Source: Clostridiales bacterium (lineage in GTDB: Bacteria > Bacillota > Clostridia > TANB77 > SIG350). Taken from it: 37,664 bases of DNA. The notes below the pieces were generated by a model. The model ran no database searches. It saw nothing but the letters and a program-made list of their open reading frames with translations, and was not told where the DNA came from. The stretch spans positions 1 through 37,664 of the forward strand of contig SVGE01000009.1 in the NCBI GenBank assembly GCA_015056545.1, written 5' to 3'. Positions 31,227-37,664 of the stretch are shown here, piece after piece; the first letter of the stretch is position 1; the number at the start of each line of letters is the position of its first letter. A program made the translations under genes and the position numbers.

Positions 31227-31973
31227 ATGAATTTTGTAGAATGTCCTAATATACCAAATAAAAAAGTGTCTAAAGTAATTGTAGATTATAGGATAAGTGA
31301 AGAAAGTGAAAAATGTTTAAATACTATAGGAATTGAATGTATAAAAACAAAAAAATGTAATAGTGTATATGATGAAATATCTGGACATACAGATATACAA
31401 TTAATTCATTTAGGAGAAAATGAGTTAATTGTAGAAAAGAGTATGTATAATGAGTATAGTGAAATATTTAAAAATATAGATGTTAATCTAATAAAAGGAG
31501 ACACTATACTTAAAGATAAATATCCATTAGATATTGCATATAATGGATGTATTATTGGAAATAAATTTATACATAATTTAAAATATACAGATGAAGTATT
31601 ATTAAATAAAATTGAACAAAAAGGTTTTAGATTAATAGATATAAATCAAGGATATTCTAAATGTAGTATTTCTGTAGTCAATGGGAATAATATAATAACA
31701 AGTGATAGAAAAATTGAAAAAGAACTTTCAAAATATTTAAATGTGTTATATATTGAAAATGAGGATAATATAAAACTTGGTAAAATGCAAGGATTTATTG
31801 GTGGTGCAACAGGATTAATTTCTCAAGATGTTTGGTGTATAAATGGAGATATAAATAGACTAAAGAATTGCAATAAAATATTAGATTTTTTAAATTTAAA
31901 TAATATCAAAGTAATGTGTTTAAATGATTCAGAAGTTATAGATATTGGTTCAATTTTACCAATTATATATTAA
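31227..31973 (+). CDS. DUF6873-like protein, possible GME fold
   Basis: A 248-residue soluble protein with DINQGYSKCSISVVNGNNII (residues 138-157), then TSDRKIEKEL and GKMQGFIGGATGLISQDVWC, followed by INGDINRL. This pattern matches a Clostridial family linked to the guanidino-group-modifying enzyme fold (DUF6873), whose activity is not known. RBS AAGGAAG is within the tatD end. Assignment is from memory of the motifs. Confidence 0.5.
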   Translation: MNFVECPNIPNKKVSKVIVDYRISEESEKCLNTIGIECIKTKKCNSVYDEISGHTDIQLIHLGENELIVEKSMYNEYSEIFKNIDVNLIKGDTILKDKYPLDIAYNGCIIGNKFIHNLKYTDEVLLNKIEQKGFRLIDINQGYSKCSISVVNGNNIITSDRKIEKELSKYLNVLYIENEDNIKLGKMQGFIGGATGLISQDVWCINGDINRLKNCNKILDFLNLNNIKVMCLNDSEVIDIGSILPIIY

Positions 31974-32027
31974 ATGAATAAAATTATGAAAAATACCTAC
32001 ACTATATATTAGTATAGGAGGAATGAT

Positions 32028-32456
32028 ATGGGAAATATAGATAAAAAAACATTAAAAAATATTTATCAAGCTAGTAAAATGGGACTTGACTCTGTTGAAT
32101 ATATTTATCCAAAAGTAGAAGACAAAGAATTAAAAAAAGATTTGGATGAATATAAAAGAAAATATCATGATATTATAGGTGAAACAAGATATAGACTTGA
32201 TTTAATGAAATCAGAGCCAGAAGATTATAGTCCTATGGTAAAGGTAATGTTATGGACAGGAATACAAACTCAAACAATGATGGATACTTCTTCAAGTCAT
32301 ATAGCTGAATTATTAATAAAAGGAAGCTCAAAAGGAATAGTTGAAATGACTAAAGATGTTAATAATGATTTAGTTGATGAAAATGTAAGAAAAATTGCAA
32401 ATACACTTATTCATTATGAAAAAGAAAATATTGATAAAATGAAAAAATATTTATAA
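32028..32456 (+). CDS. Hypothetical helical protein (ferritin-like bundle)
   Basis: A 142-residue protein predicted to be all helix: LKNIYQASKMGLDSVEYIYP, DLDEYKRKYHDIIGETRYRL, MVKVMLWTGIQTQTMMDTSS and KIANTLIHYEKENIDKMKKY. Four helices with spaced Glu and His resemble the ferritin-like or DUF2383-type arrangement, but no clear metal motif. RBS AGGAGGA. Its own transcript is likely (gap of 54 nt). Confidence 0.6.
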   Translation: MGNIDKKTLKNIYQASKMGLDSVEYIYPKVEDKELKKDLDEYKRKYHDIIGETRYRLDLMKSEPEDYSPMVKVMLWTGIQTQTMMDTSSSHIAELLIKGSSKGIVEMTKDVNNDLVDENVRKIANTLIHYEKENIDKMKKYL

Positions 32457-32461
32457 AAGTA

Positions 32462-32490
32462 TTGCATTTTATTGTAAAATGTAATATAAT
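32462..32490 (+). promoter_or_regulatory. Promoter for the four-paralogue cluster
   Basis: TTGCAT (32462-32467), 17 nt, TATAAT (32485-32490). Confidence 0.55.
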
Positions 32491-32555
32491 ATTTCTCCAC
32501 GAATTTATATTGTTATAGGTTCAATAAATTTTTTATTTGAATTGGAGGAAGATTA

Positions 32556-32939
32556 ATGAATCACAAAACTTACTTAGGATATCGGAGAAGTTTAAATCGA
32601 AATCAAACACAGCAAAACCAAATGGTTATTTCAATTGGTAACAAAGAAAATCCTTTGAATAAGCTTATTGCAACTTTAAAAAGCTTCGGAGATTTTTCAA
32701 TTGCATATTTGTCATCTGAATATGTTAAGAAAATGAAAGAAATGGATGTTTTATCATATGAAAATGATGAATGTTTGAAAATAAAAAACGAAGAAGAAAA
32801 GTTGTCTATGAGACTTACAAAACAGCACGGTGGAGATTATGTTTTAAGCAGTTTGCAAAATGGAGACTTAACATTTATTGGCGAGAAAAAGTATTGTAAA
32901 ACTGTTTTACAGTTTAAATTAAAATGTGAACAAGTCTGA
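32556..32939 (+). CDS. Unknown protein, first of four tandem paralogues
   Basis: 127 residues. Shares with the next three the layout of a helical N-half with (Y/F)LSSEYVKKMKEM (compare YFSEEYLEFVKPM and LYLSEEYFNFIRPL) and a beta-rich C-half (LSMRLTKQHGGDYVLSSLQNGD). It is the most divergent of the four and has its own terminator. RBS TTGGAGGA. Codons (CGG, CTT, AGC) are less A-biased than in the flanking genes. No family recognised. Confidence 0.7.
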   Translation: MNHKTYLGYRRSLNRNQTQQNQMVISIGNKENPLNKLIATLKSFGDFSIAYLSSEYVKKMKEMDVLSYENDECLKIKNEEEKLSMRLTKQHGGDYVLSSLQNGDLTFIGEKKYCKTVLQFKLKCEQV

Positions 32940-32945
32940 GCATAA

Positions 32946-32978
32946 AAAAGGTAGTTAGAGCAATCTAATTACCTTTTT
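32946..32978 (+). terminator. Terminator after the first paralogue
   Basis: AAAAGGTAGTTAGA (32946-32959) pairs with TCTAATTACCTTTT (32964-32977), one G-U pair, loop GCAA, then T. Confidence 0.85.
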
Positions 32979-33015
32979 ATAAATATATTAAAACATACTT
33001 TAGGGGTGATAAAAG

Positions 33016-33393
33016 ATGTGTTTTAAAATGTATAGTGCGTTTATAAGCAATATTGAAGGAAAAAACATTGTACAATTAAAACCAAATGAAAAAAAGTTTG
33101 TAAGAGAATTATTTTGGACAATACTTGAAAACAGCAGAGTATATTTTAGTGAAGAGTATTTAGAATTTGTTAAACCTATGTTTAATTATGTTTATCAAAA
33201 TGAGAAAAATGAACTAATACTTGAAAATGCTCGGTTTCATGAAGGTTTAAGTATAAGAGTTCAAGAAGTGTGCTCGGGAGAATCGGTAGAAAAAGCTTAT
33301 GCTTTAAGGCAAATAAAATCAACTGGTATAGATTATATTCCTAAAAAAGAAGGAAAAGGAGTAATTTTAAAACTTAAAAAAATACATAAATAA
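33016..33393 (+). CDS. Unknown protein, second of four tandem paralogues
   Basis: 125 residues. KKFVRELFWTILENSRVYFS then EEYLEFVKPMFNYVY, followed by a beta-rich part with LSIRVQE and ending KSTGIDYIPKKEGKGVILKL. Close relative of the next protein (IASLFLALLWTNKLYLSEEY and SSGIFFTGNKENKGPVYEL). RBS GGGGTGA. Cytoplasmic, no signal. Function unknown. Confidence 0.7.
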   Translation: MCFKMYSAFISNIEGKNIVQLKPNEKKFVRELFWTILENSRVYFSEEYLEFVKPMFNYVYQNEKNELILENARFHEGLSIRVQEVCSGESVEKAYALRQIKSTGIDYIPKKEGKGVILKLKKIHK

Positions 33394-33414
33394 AACACTT
33401 AAGGAGGACAAAAG

Positions 33415-33786
33415 ATGGATAGCAAAAAATACGGAGTATATCAGAAAAACATTAAAGAGGAAAGCAATATAAAGGTTCTTCAAACAACAGAGGAAAAAAC
33501 TATAGCAAGTCTTTTTTTAGCTTTGTTATGGACAAATAAATTGTATTTGTCAGAAGAATACTTTAATTTTATTCGACCACTGTTTAAGAAAGTTTTTGAG
33601 GAAGAGCTTAAAGAGGATCAAACAATAGTTGTTTTGGTAGGAAATTACTTGTATCCTAATTTAACGATAACTCTTGAAAAAAACAAAAATGAAGAAAGAT
33701 ATTTTGTAAAAAGTATTACTTCATCAGGGATATTCTTTACAGGTAATAAAGAAAACAAAGGACCTGTTTATGAACTTAGAATGTAA
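33415..33786 (+). CDS. Unknown protein, third of four tandem paralogues
   Basis: 123 residues; same domain as the second copy, with LSEEYFNFIRPLFKKVFEEE and YFVKSITSSGIFFTG. RBS AAGGAGG is 8 nt from ATG and 21 nt lie between the two genes, so they are co-transcribed. Confidence 0.7.
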   Translation: MDSKKYGVYQKNIKEESNIKVLQTTEEKTIASLFLALLWTNKLYLSEEYFNFIRPLFKKVFEEELKEDQTIVVLVGNYLYPNLTITLEKNKNEERYFVKSITSSGIFFTGNKENKGPVYELRM

Positions 33787-33805
33787 TAAGTAAGGAGTGT
33801 TTAAA

Positions 33806-34213
33806 TTGAATAATATGAATTATTCAGTGTTTAAGGAAGGTAAACCATCAACTTCGAGTATATCTTTTACTCCAGAGCAAAATGAGTTTATGAAAAAACT
33901 TTTGGCTGCAATGTTGGAAAGTAAAGATGTGGCATTTTCTAAAAAATACTTGGAATATGTAAAAACTCTTTTTGATGAGATACATATTATCAAAAAAGAA
34001 AATGGAAAAGAATGTGCGAGTGAAGTTCTTCAATTGAAAAATACATATTCAGATTTTGAAGTTAAACTTCGTGTATGTTCTTTTGACAATAAGCTCTATG
34101 GCACTATATATGTACTTTTTGATTTTGAATCTGGAGGTTTAACATATAATAGCAGTCTTTCTTCTGGTAAAAGAATAACTTTTAAAACTGCAGAAGAAAT
34201 GGAAGAAGAATAA
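33806..34213 (+). CDS. Unknown protein, fourth of four tandem paralogues
   Basis: 135 residues; FMKKLLAAMLESKDVAFSKK then YLEYVKTLFDEIH aligns with the helix pair of the other copies, followed by LQLKNTYSDFEVKLRV. TTG 33806 is preferred, 8 nt after AAGGAG; GTG 33797 overlaps the RBS and ATG 33815 is 17 nt away. It ends in an acidic AEEMEEE tail and is followed by a terminator. Confidence 0.65.
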   Translation: MNNMNYSVFKEGKPSTSSISFTPEQNEFMKKLLAAMLESKDVAFSKKYLEYVKTLFDEIHIIKKENGKECASEVLQLKNTYSDFEVKLRVCSFDNKLYGTIYVLFDFESGGLTYNSSLSSGKRITFKTAEEMEEE

Positions 34214-34214
34214 G

Positions 34215-34253
34215 AAAATATAGCTGGGATAAATATCCTGGCTATATTTTTTG
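34215..34253 (+). terminator. Terminator of the paralogue cluster
   Basis: AAAATATAGCTGGGAT (34215-34230) pairs with ATCCTGGCTATATTTT (34235-34250), with mismatches in the middle, then TT. Confidence 0.85.
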
Positions 34254-34311
34254 TTCTAAAAAGAAACAACTAATAATATTATGAAATATAAAGTGTTTTG
34301 GAGGGAATAAT

Positions 34312-35166
34312 ATGAATGAGAAAATATTTATAATATTATTTATATGTATAATAATAGGTTTAGGAATTTTTGTAGGAATAACATATTCAAATGATTATGA
34401 AGAAACAAAAAATATAGAAAGATTAGAAGTAAGACTTGGAGATAAATTTGATTTAATAGAGGAATATAATAATAAATATATATTAGATTATAGGCAAGCA
34501 GATTTAGATAAAGATAATATAGTAGATGATATTTTATTAATTGGAGATAAACAAAAAGTAAGTGATAATTTTGCTAATAATATGTTAGTAATTGTACGTA
34601 ATTGTGCTAATGGAAAAATGTATGAATATAATTTAGAAGGGCTTGAAGGATATCGAGCACATATTGAAATAAGTAGATTAACAAATAGTGAAGTACCAGA
34701 TATTTTATTTACAACAGATAGTGGCCAAAAGAAAAAACAAAAGCAGTTTATTATATTAAAATATTCAAAAGGCAAATTTGAGCAAATTTTTGATTTAGAG
34801 AAAGATAAAGGTATAGAGTTAATAGGAAAATATAAAGATGAATATATAGCAGAAATTGAGATTAAAAATTTAAATAAAACAATTAATTTAGACTTAAAAG
34901 ATAAAAAAGATTTTTATCAAAAAAATAATGTATATGATATTAAAAATAAATTAGTTAATAATGAAGTAAAAATACAATCTAAAACAATAGATAGTTTAGA
35001 ACAATATGTTTTTGAAGATAATACAAATGGTATAATAACAACACAAAAAGTTATTGGAATAAATAGGACAGATATATTAGATGAAATAAAAACAGTATGG
35101 AAAATAGATAATAATAAACTAACAATAATATCTATTGAAGGACAAAGATGTGGAAAGATATTGTAA
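34312..35166 (+). CDS. Membrane-anchored protein with FG-GAP-like motif
   Basis: 284 residues. One N-terminal membrane helix (residues 4-24, IFIILFICIIIGLGIFVGIT), so the rest is probably outside. ADLDKDNIVDDILLIGD (residues 63-79) has the Asp spacing of calcium-binding FG-GAP/VCBS-type repeats, and VPDILFTTDSGQKKK could be a second. The C-half is beta-rich and charged. RBS GGAGGGA. No precise family. Confidence 0.6.
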   Translation: MNEKIFIILFICIIIGLGIFVGITYSNDYEETKNIERLEVRLGDKFDLIEEYNNKYILDYRQADLDKDNIVDDILLIGDKQKVSDNFANNMLVIVRNCANGKMYEYNLEGLEGYRAHIEISRLTNSEVPDILFTTDSGQKKKQKQFIILKYSKGKFEQIFDLEKDKGIELIGKYKDEYIAEIEIKNLNKTINLDLKDKKDFYQKNNVYDIKNKLVNNEVKIQSKTIDSLEQYVFEDNTNGIITTQKVIGINRTDILDEIKTVWKIDNNKLTIISIEGQRCGKIL

Positions 35167-35216
35167 AAGAAAGTTTCAAATGATATAATTCAAAAGAAGG
35201 GAGATGAAATAAAAAT

Positions 35217-35780
35217 ATGAGTAAATTAATATGGAAAAGTGGAACAATGTTATATCCAATTCCAGCAGTAATGGTAAGTTGTGGTAGTATGGAAAAACCT
35301 AATATAATAACAATTGCATGGACTGGAATATTAAATTCAGACCCAGCTATGACATATATATCAGTAAGAAAAGAAAGATATTCACATAAATTAATAAGCG
35401 AAAATAAGGAATTTGTAATAAATTTAGTATCAAAAGATTTAGCTAAAGCAGCAGATTACTGTGGTGTTCGTTCTGGCGAAAAAGAGGATAAATTTAAAAC
35501 ACTAGGACTTAATACAGAAAAAGCTGAAAATGTATCAGCACCACTAATAAAAGAAGCTCCTGTAAGTATTGAATGTAGAGTAGAGAAAGTAATTGAGTTA
35601 GGAACACATGATATGTTTATGGCTAAAATATTATCTGTTGATGTTGAAGAAAAATATCTAGATGAAACAGGTAGATTTGATATGGAAAAATGTGATTTAG
35701 TCGCATACTCACATGGACAATATTATACATTAGGTGACAGATTAGGTAAATTTGGTTTTTCTGTTGAAAAGAAAAAATAA
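35217..35780 (+). CDS. Flavin reductase-like FMN-binding protein
   Basis: 187 residues. The sequence AVMVSCGSMEKPNIITIAWT (residues 18-37), then DPAMTYISVRKERYSHKLIS and FVINLVS is typical of the flavin-reductase-like/FMN-binding split barrel, and DYCGVRSGEKEDKFKTLGL also fits. The substrate is unknown; relatives reduce flavin or carry FMN. RBS AAGGGAGATG. Confidence 0.85.
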   Translation: MSKLIWKSGTMLYPIPAVMVSCGSMEKPNIITIAWTGILNSDPAMTYISVRKERYSHKLISENKEFVINLVSKDLAKAADYCGVRSGEKEDKFKTLGLNTEKAENVSAPLIKEAPVSIECRVEKVIELGTHDMFMAKILSVDVEEKYLDETGRFDMEKCDLVAYSHGQYYTLGDRLGKFGFSVEKKK

Positions 35781-35834
35781 CAAAATTATGAATAAAATGG
35801 AATTGCCTGACTATAATAAATAGTAGGTGATTAC

Positions 35835-36068
35835 ATGAAAGAAAATAATAATGAGAATTTTAATAATATAGATAATAATGAATTAATTAAAAATTTTAAT
35901 CAAGCTAAGAAAGATTTGAAATGGGCAGAAAATAATTATCAATTTGCACAATCTGTTGAAGCTATAGATTATTATATATATCAAATAAAAGCAAGCCAAG
36001 CTAAATTTGATAATATACTTAAACAAATAAAACAATTAGGAAAAGTAGATGTAGTGCAAGAAAACTAA
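35835..36068 (+). CDS. YaaL family protein (DUF2508)
   Basis: 77 residues, helical and charged, with NFNQAKKDLKWAENNYQFAQ then AIDYYIYQIKASQAKFDNIL. The pattern (A..DL..A..NF..A.....ID..IY.I.A...KFD.L) matches the YaaL/DUF2508 family, which in Bacillus and Clostridia is found beside bofA, as here. Confidence 0.8.
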   Translation: MKENNNENFNNIDNNELIKNFNQAKKDLKWAENNYQFAQSVEAIDYYIYQIKASQAKFDNILKQIKQLGKVDVVQEN

Positions 36069-36110
36069 TTTATAATTATTCATAAATTATCTATAAAAGG
36101 AGGATAATTT

Positions 36111-36368
36111 ATGAATACAGTTTTAACATTTATATTAACAATAATAGTTTTGTTTGTAATATTAAAAATTGTTTCAGCACCATTTAAATTAATAATTAAA
36201 CTAATATTAAATTCAATAATTGGTGGACTTCTTATATATGTTGTAAATCTAGTTGGTGCATCATTTGGAATTAGTATAGGACTTAATTTATTTACAAGTA
36301 TTTTTGTAGGCTTAACAGGTATTCCTGGAGTTATTATATTAATTATTTTAAATATGTTTATATTATAA
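36111..36368 (+). CDS. bofA: Pro-sigma-K processing inhibitor BofA
   Basis: BofA holds the SpoIVFB protease inactive until engulfment is complete. The 85-residue protein is almost all membrane segments and ends GLTGIPGVIILIILNMF; the GIPG motif and the LNSIIGGLLIYVVNL segment are characteristic. RBS AAGGAGGA. It follows the YaaL-like gene by 42 nt. No SigK, SpoIVFA or SpoIVFB gene is in the window. Confidence 0.9.
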   Translation: MNTVLTFILTIIVLFVILKIVSAPFKLIIKLILNSIIGGLLIYVVNLVGASFGISIGLNLFTSIFVGLTGIPGVIILIILNMFIL

Positions 36369-36371
36369 GAA

Positions 36372-36410
36372 AAAGGATATATAGTTCATAACGAATTATA
36401 TATCCTTTCT
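36372..36410. terminator. Bidirectional terminator after bofA
   Basis: AAAGGATATATA (36372-36383) pairs with TATATATCCTTT (36397-36408); the inner bases also pair partly. T-rich on the plus strand and serves the convergent gene ending at 36415. Confidence 0.85.
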
Positions 36411-36414
36411 TTTA

Positions 36415-37191
36415 CTAAATTGCTCTAAGAAGCGGTACTCCTTTTTTGAAAGCTACAATTGTTGCTTTTTCAATATCACCGATTTCTACAAAAGAACTTT
36501 TTATTATTAAATAACCTTTTAAATTTAATCCGAGGAAGGAGCAATACCATGAGTTTGCTTCCTTTTTCTTATCTACTGAAACTGCATATGTACTATTTAT
36601 TGAAAGTCCGAATTGAGGACAATCTGCATAATTAAGTGACCATGATTCAAACTCTTTATCAAATCCTTCAACTTTTAAGTTAATAATTTGGTCTTTTTCA
36701 AATACTGCGTTAAAATCTTTTTCAAAAGATTTTACAAGCCGATGAGGTGGTATAAAACATTCAACACCTCCGCCGATATCTACCAATATTCCCTTATCAT
36801 ATATATTTGTAACTTTAGCCTGAATAACATCTCCAGGATTAAAATTTTCATGTTGCCACTCATTTGCTTCTGTTTGAACACAAGCACGATTAAGAGTGAA
36901 TCCTTTGTTAGGATTATAGTCTTCGATTTTGTAGTTAATTATTTTTCCTTCGAGAGAGTGAGCTACAGCGAATATCCGGTTATTTGAAATATTTTTTCTT
37001 GGCATCCAACCTGTAATACCGAAACCTAAGTCGACTAAAAGATATTCAGCATTTGTAGGACAATGTTTAACTCGTCCATAACAAATACTTTTACTTTCCA
37101 TTGCTTCAAATAATTCGTTCATCCGTTCTTCTTCGGATGACGCTTTTGTTAAAGCAATATTCATCTCCGGTAAATACAACTGCTTTTTCAT
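36415..37191 (-). CDS. S1 RNA-binding domain protein
   Basis: 258 residues. Two S1-like OB folds: about 36-85 (ICYGRVKHC, LLVDLGFGITGWMP) and about 115-170 (NFNPGDVIQAKVTNIYDKGI, LVDIGGGVECFIPP), followed by a third less clear domain. The ATG at 37191 is preferred, 9-10 nt after AAAGG; ATG 37200 touches the RBS. Codon use (CGG, CCG, GGA) is less A-biased than in bofA. Likely RNA-binding; role unknown. A minus-strand promoter with TGGTATAAT lies near 37254-37263. Confidence 0.75.
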   Translation of the reverse strand: MKKQLYLPEMNIALTKASSEEERMNELFEAMESKSICYGRVKHCPTNAEYLLVDLGFGITGWMPRKNISNNRIFAVAHSLEGKIINYKIEDYNPNKGFTLNRACVQTEANEWQHENFNPGDVIQAKVTNIYDKGILVDIGGGVECFIPPHRLVKSFEKDFNAVFEKDQIINLKVEGFDKEFESWSLNYADCPQFGLSINSTYAVSVDKKKEANSWYCSFLGLNLKGYLIIKSSFVEIGDIEKATIVAFKKGVPLLRAI

Positions 37192-37323
37192 ATGTATCAT
37201 CCTTTCATTAAAAAAATTTAATAAAATTAAAATAATTCAATTTTACCCGAATTTTATTATACCATAAAAAACAAATTATGTAAATTAGTTTAAGAAAAAA
37301 AGTTGAAAAAAGAAGAAAAACTA

Positions 37324-37352
37324 TTGAAATGATAAACTACTTATGATACTAT
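37324..37352 (+). promoter_or_regulatory. Promoter of prepilin-like cassette 3
   Basis: TTGAAA (37324-37329), 17 nt, TACTAT (37347-37352), with TGA before the -10. Aligned to the cassette 2 promoter. Confidence 0.65.
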
Positions 37353-37378
37353 ACAAACAAGAAAGTAGGTGTAAGAAA

Positions 37379-37444
37379 ATGTCAAATAAAACCAAAGTAA
37401 TATGCCAGAAAGTGCTAAATACTAGGGGGGGGGGATGTTTATAG
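37379..37444 (+). CDS. Leader ORF of cassette 3, interrupted at a poly-G tract
   Basis: ATG 37379 (upstream AGGTGT in the RBS position) opens MSNKTKVICQKVLNTR. With the ten G present it ends GGGCL at TAG 37442-37444. With 9 or 12 G it would continue DVYSIKTSLIGMP, then KNIENLRIYYDKT to TAA 37512-37514. Start, length and final residues match cassette 2. Confidence 0.6.
   Translation: MSNKTKVICQKVLNTRGGGCL
37425..37434 (+). repeat. Poly-G tract, 10 residues
   Basis: Ten G, at the same place as the 11-G tract of cassette 2. The length difference between otherwise near-identical leaders shows the tract varies. Confidence 0.9.
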
Positions 37445-37481
37445 TATAAAAACATCTTTAATTGGCATGCCAAAAAATATA

Positions 37482-37533
37482 GAGAACTTAAGAATATATT
37501 ACGACAAAACGTAATGTAGTCTTAGGTTCTTTT
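37482..37533 (+). terminator. Hairpin A of cassette 3, terminator-like
   Basis: GAACTTAAGA (37484-37493) pairs with TCTTAGGTTC (37520-37529), then TTTT; inner stem ATTACG with CGTAAT, fully complementary here whereas the other copies have G-U at one pair. Confidence 0.55.
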
Positions 37534-37664
37534 GTTTTGCCCAAATTAAAAAAATATATTTTGGCAATAATATAATAAAGAACTGAAGGAAGGAGGAGAA
37601 AATAAAACAAAAAAACTACAACAAAACAGCTTAGGTAAAACTAAAAGTGTTATACAATAAAATT

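Larger units (their letters stand above)
37318..37664 (+). repeat. Leader of prepilin-like cassette 3 (gene cut by window end)
   Basis: Same order of elements as 28095-28485: promoter, leader ORF, ten-G tract, hairpin GATGTTT/AAACATC (37434-37456), hairpin A (37482-37533), hairpin B (GCCCAAAT/ATTTTGGC, about 37539-37565), SD-like GGAAGGAGGA (37588-37597) with no ATG, and the left part of hairpin C at the window edge. The prepilin-like gene is expected to begin just outside the window. Confidence 0.8.

Noticed and set aside
36688-36987. Plus-strand ORF opposite the S1-domain gene
   Set aside because: No RBS, and the minus-strand frame has clear S1 motifs.

Overview
This is a window of very AT-rich chromosomal DNA from an endospore-forming member of the Clostridia (Firmicutes), probably an uncultured gut-type lineage. 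Support comes from the hrcA-grpE-dnaK-dnaJ order with a CIRCE operator, strong AGGAGG ribosome binding sites, a RemA-RpoZ pair, and sporulation genes (spoIIAA-spoIIAB-sigF, spoVG, bofA and a 22-codon spoVM). I see no tRNA, rRNA, CRISPR array, insertion sequence or prophage.

Layout. 1-1250: leader and gene of a prepilin-like surface protein whose C-terminus is frameshifted. 1316-6145: heat-shock operon. 6150-7714: decayed island with a dinD carrying an in-frame amber codon, dinD-like fragments with palindromes, a broken small ORF and a tandem array of 48-bp hairpin/RBS/ATG units. 7715-11618: rsmE, a membrane protein, yicC, remA, rpoZ, rimO. 11629-13287: HipA-like kinase and two small paralogous proteins. 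13395-18378: metK, pgsA, ligA and small membrane-anchored proteins. 18362-19185 (minus): a Cys-rich mini-protein and nth. 19258-20180: small membrane protein, spoVM and two overlapping LRV/HEAT-like paralogues. 20271-21534 (minus): a TIM44-like zinc-ribbon membrane protein and rpmB. 21740-24779: spoIIA operon followed by a MurL-type epimerase. 24957-26566: M-box riboswitch and mgtE. 26620-28017 (minus): murC. 28095-29709: second prepilin-like cassette. 30009-36368: spoVG, tatD, a GME-fold-like protein, four tandem paralogues of unknown function, a flavoprotein, a YaaL-like protein and bofA. 36415-37191 (minus): S1-domain protein. 37318-37664: leader of a third prepilin-like cassette, cut by the window end.

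The most unusual system is the dispersed prepilin-like cassette. Three copies share a long leader and, where visible, a nearly identical N-terminal region, but have unrelated C-terminal domains. In the two copies whose promoter is in the window, a short leader ORF is interrupted by a poly-G tract of 11 or 10 residues. Only 9 or 12 G would join the 5' part to a conserved downstream frame that runs through the 5' arm of a terminator-like hairpin and stops just past its loop. This has the logic of a phase-variable leader-peptide attenuator controlling a family of variable surface proteins. Both visible copies are in the predicted OFF phase.

Several small accessory genes (12991-13287, 19591-20180, 32556-34213, 36415-37191) have less A-biased codons than the core genes, and three of these groups have recognisable upstream promoters, suggesting separately acquired or lineage-specific genes.
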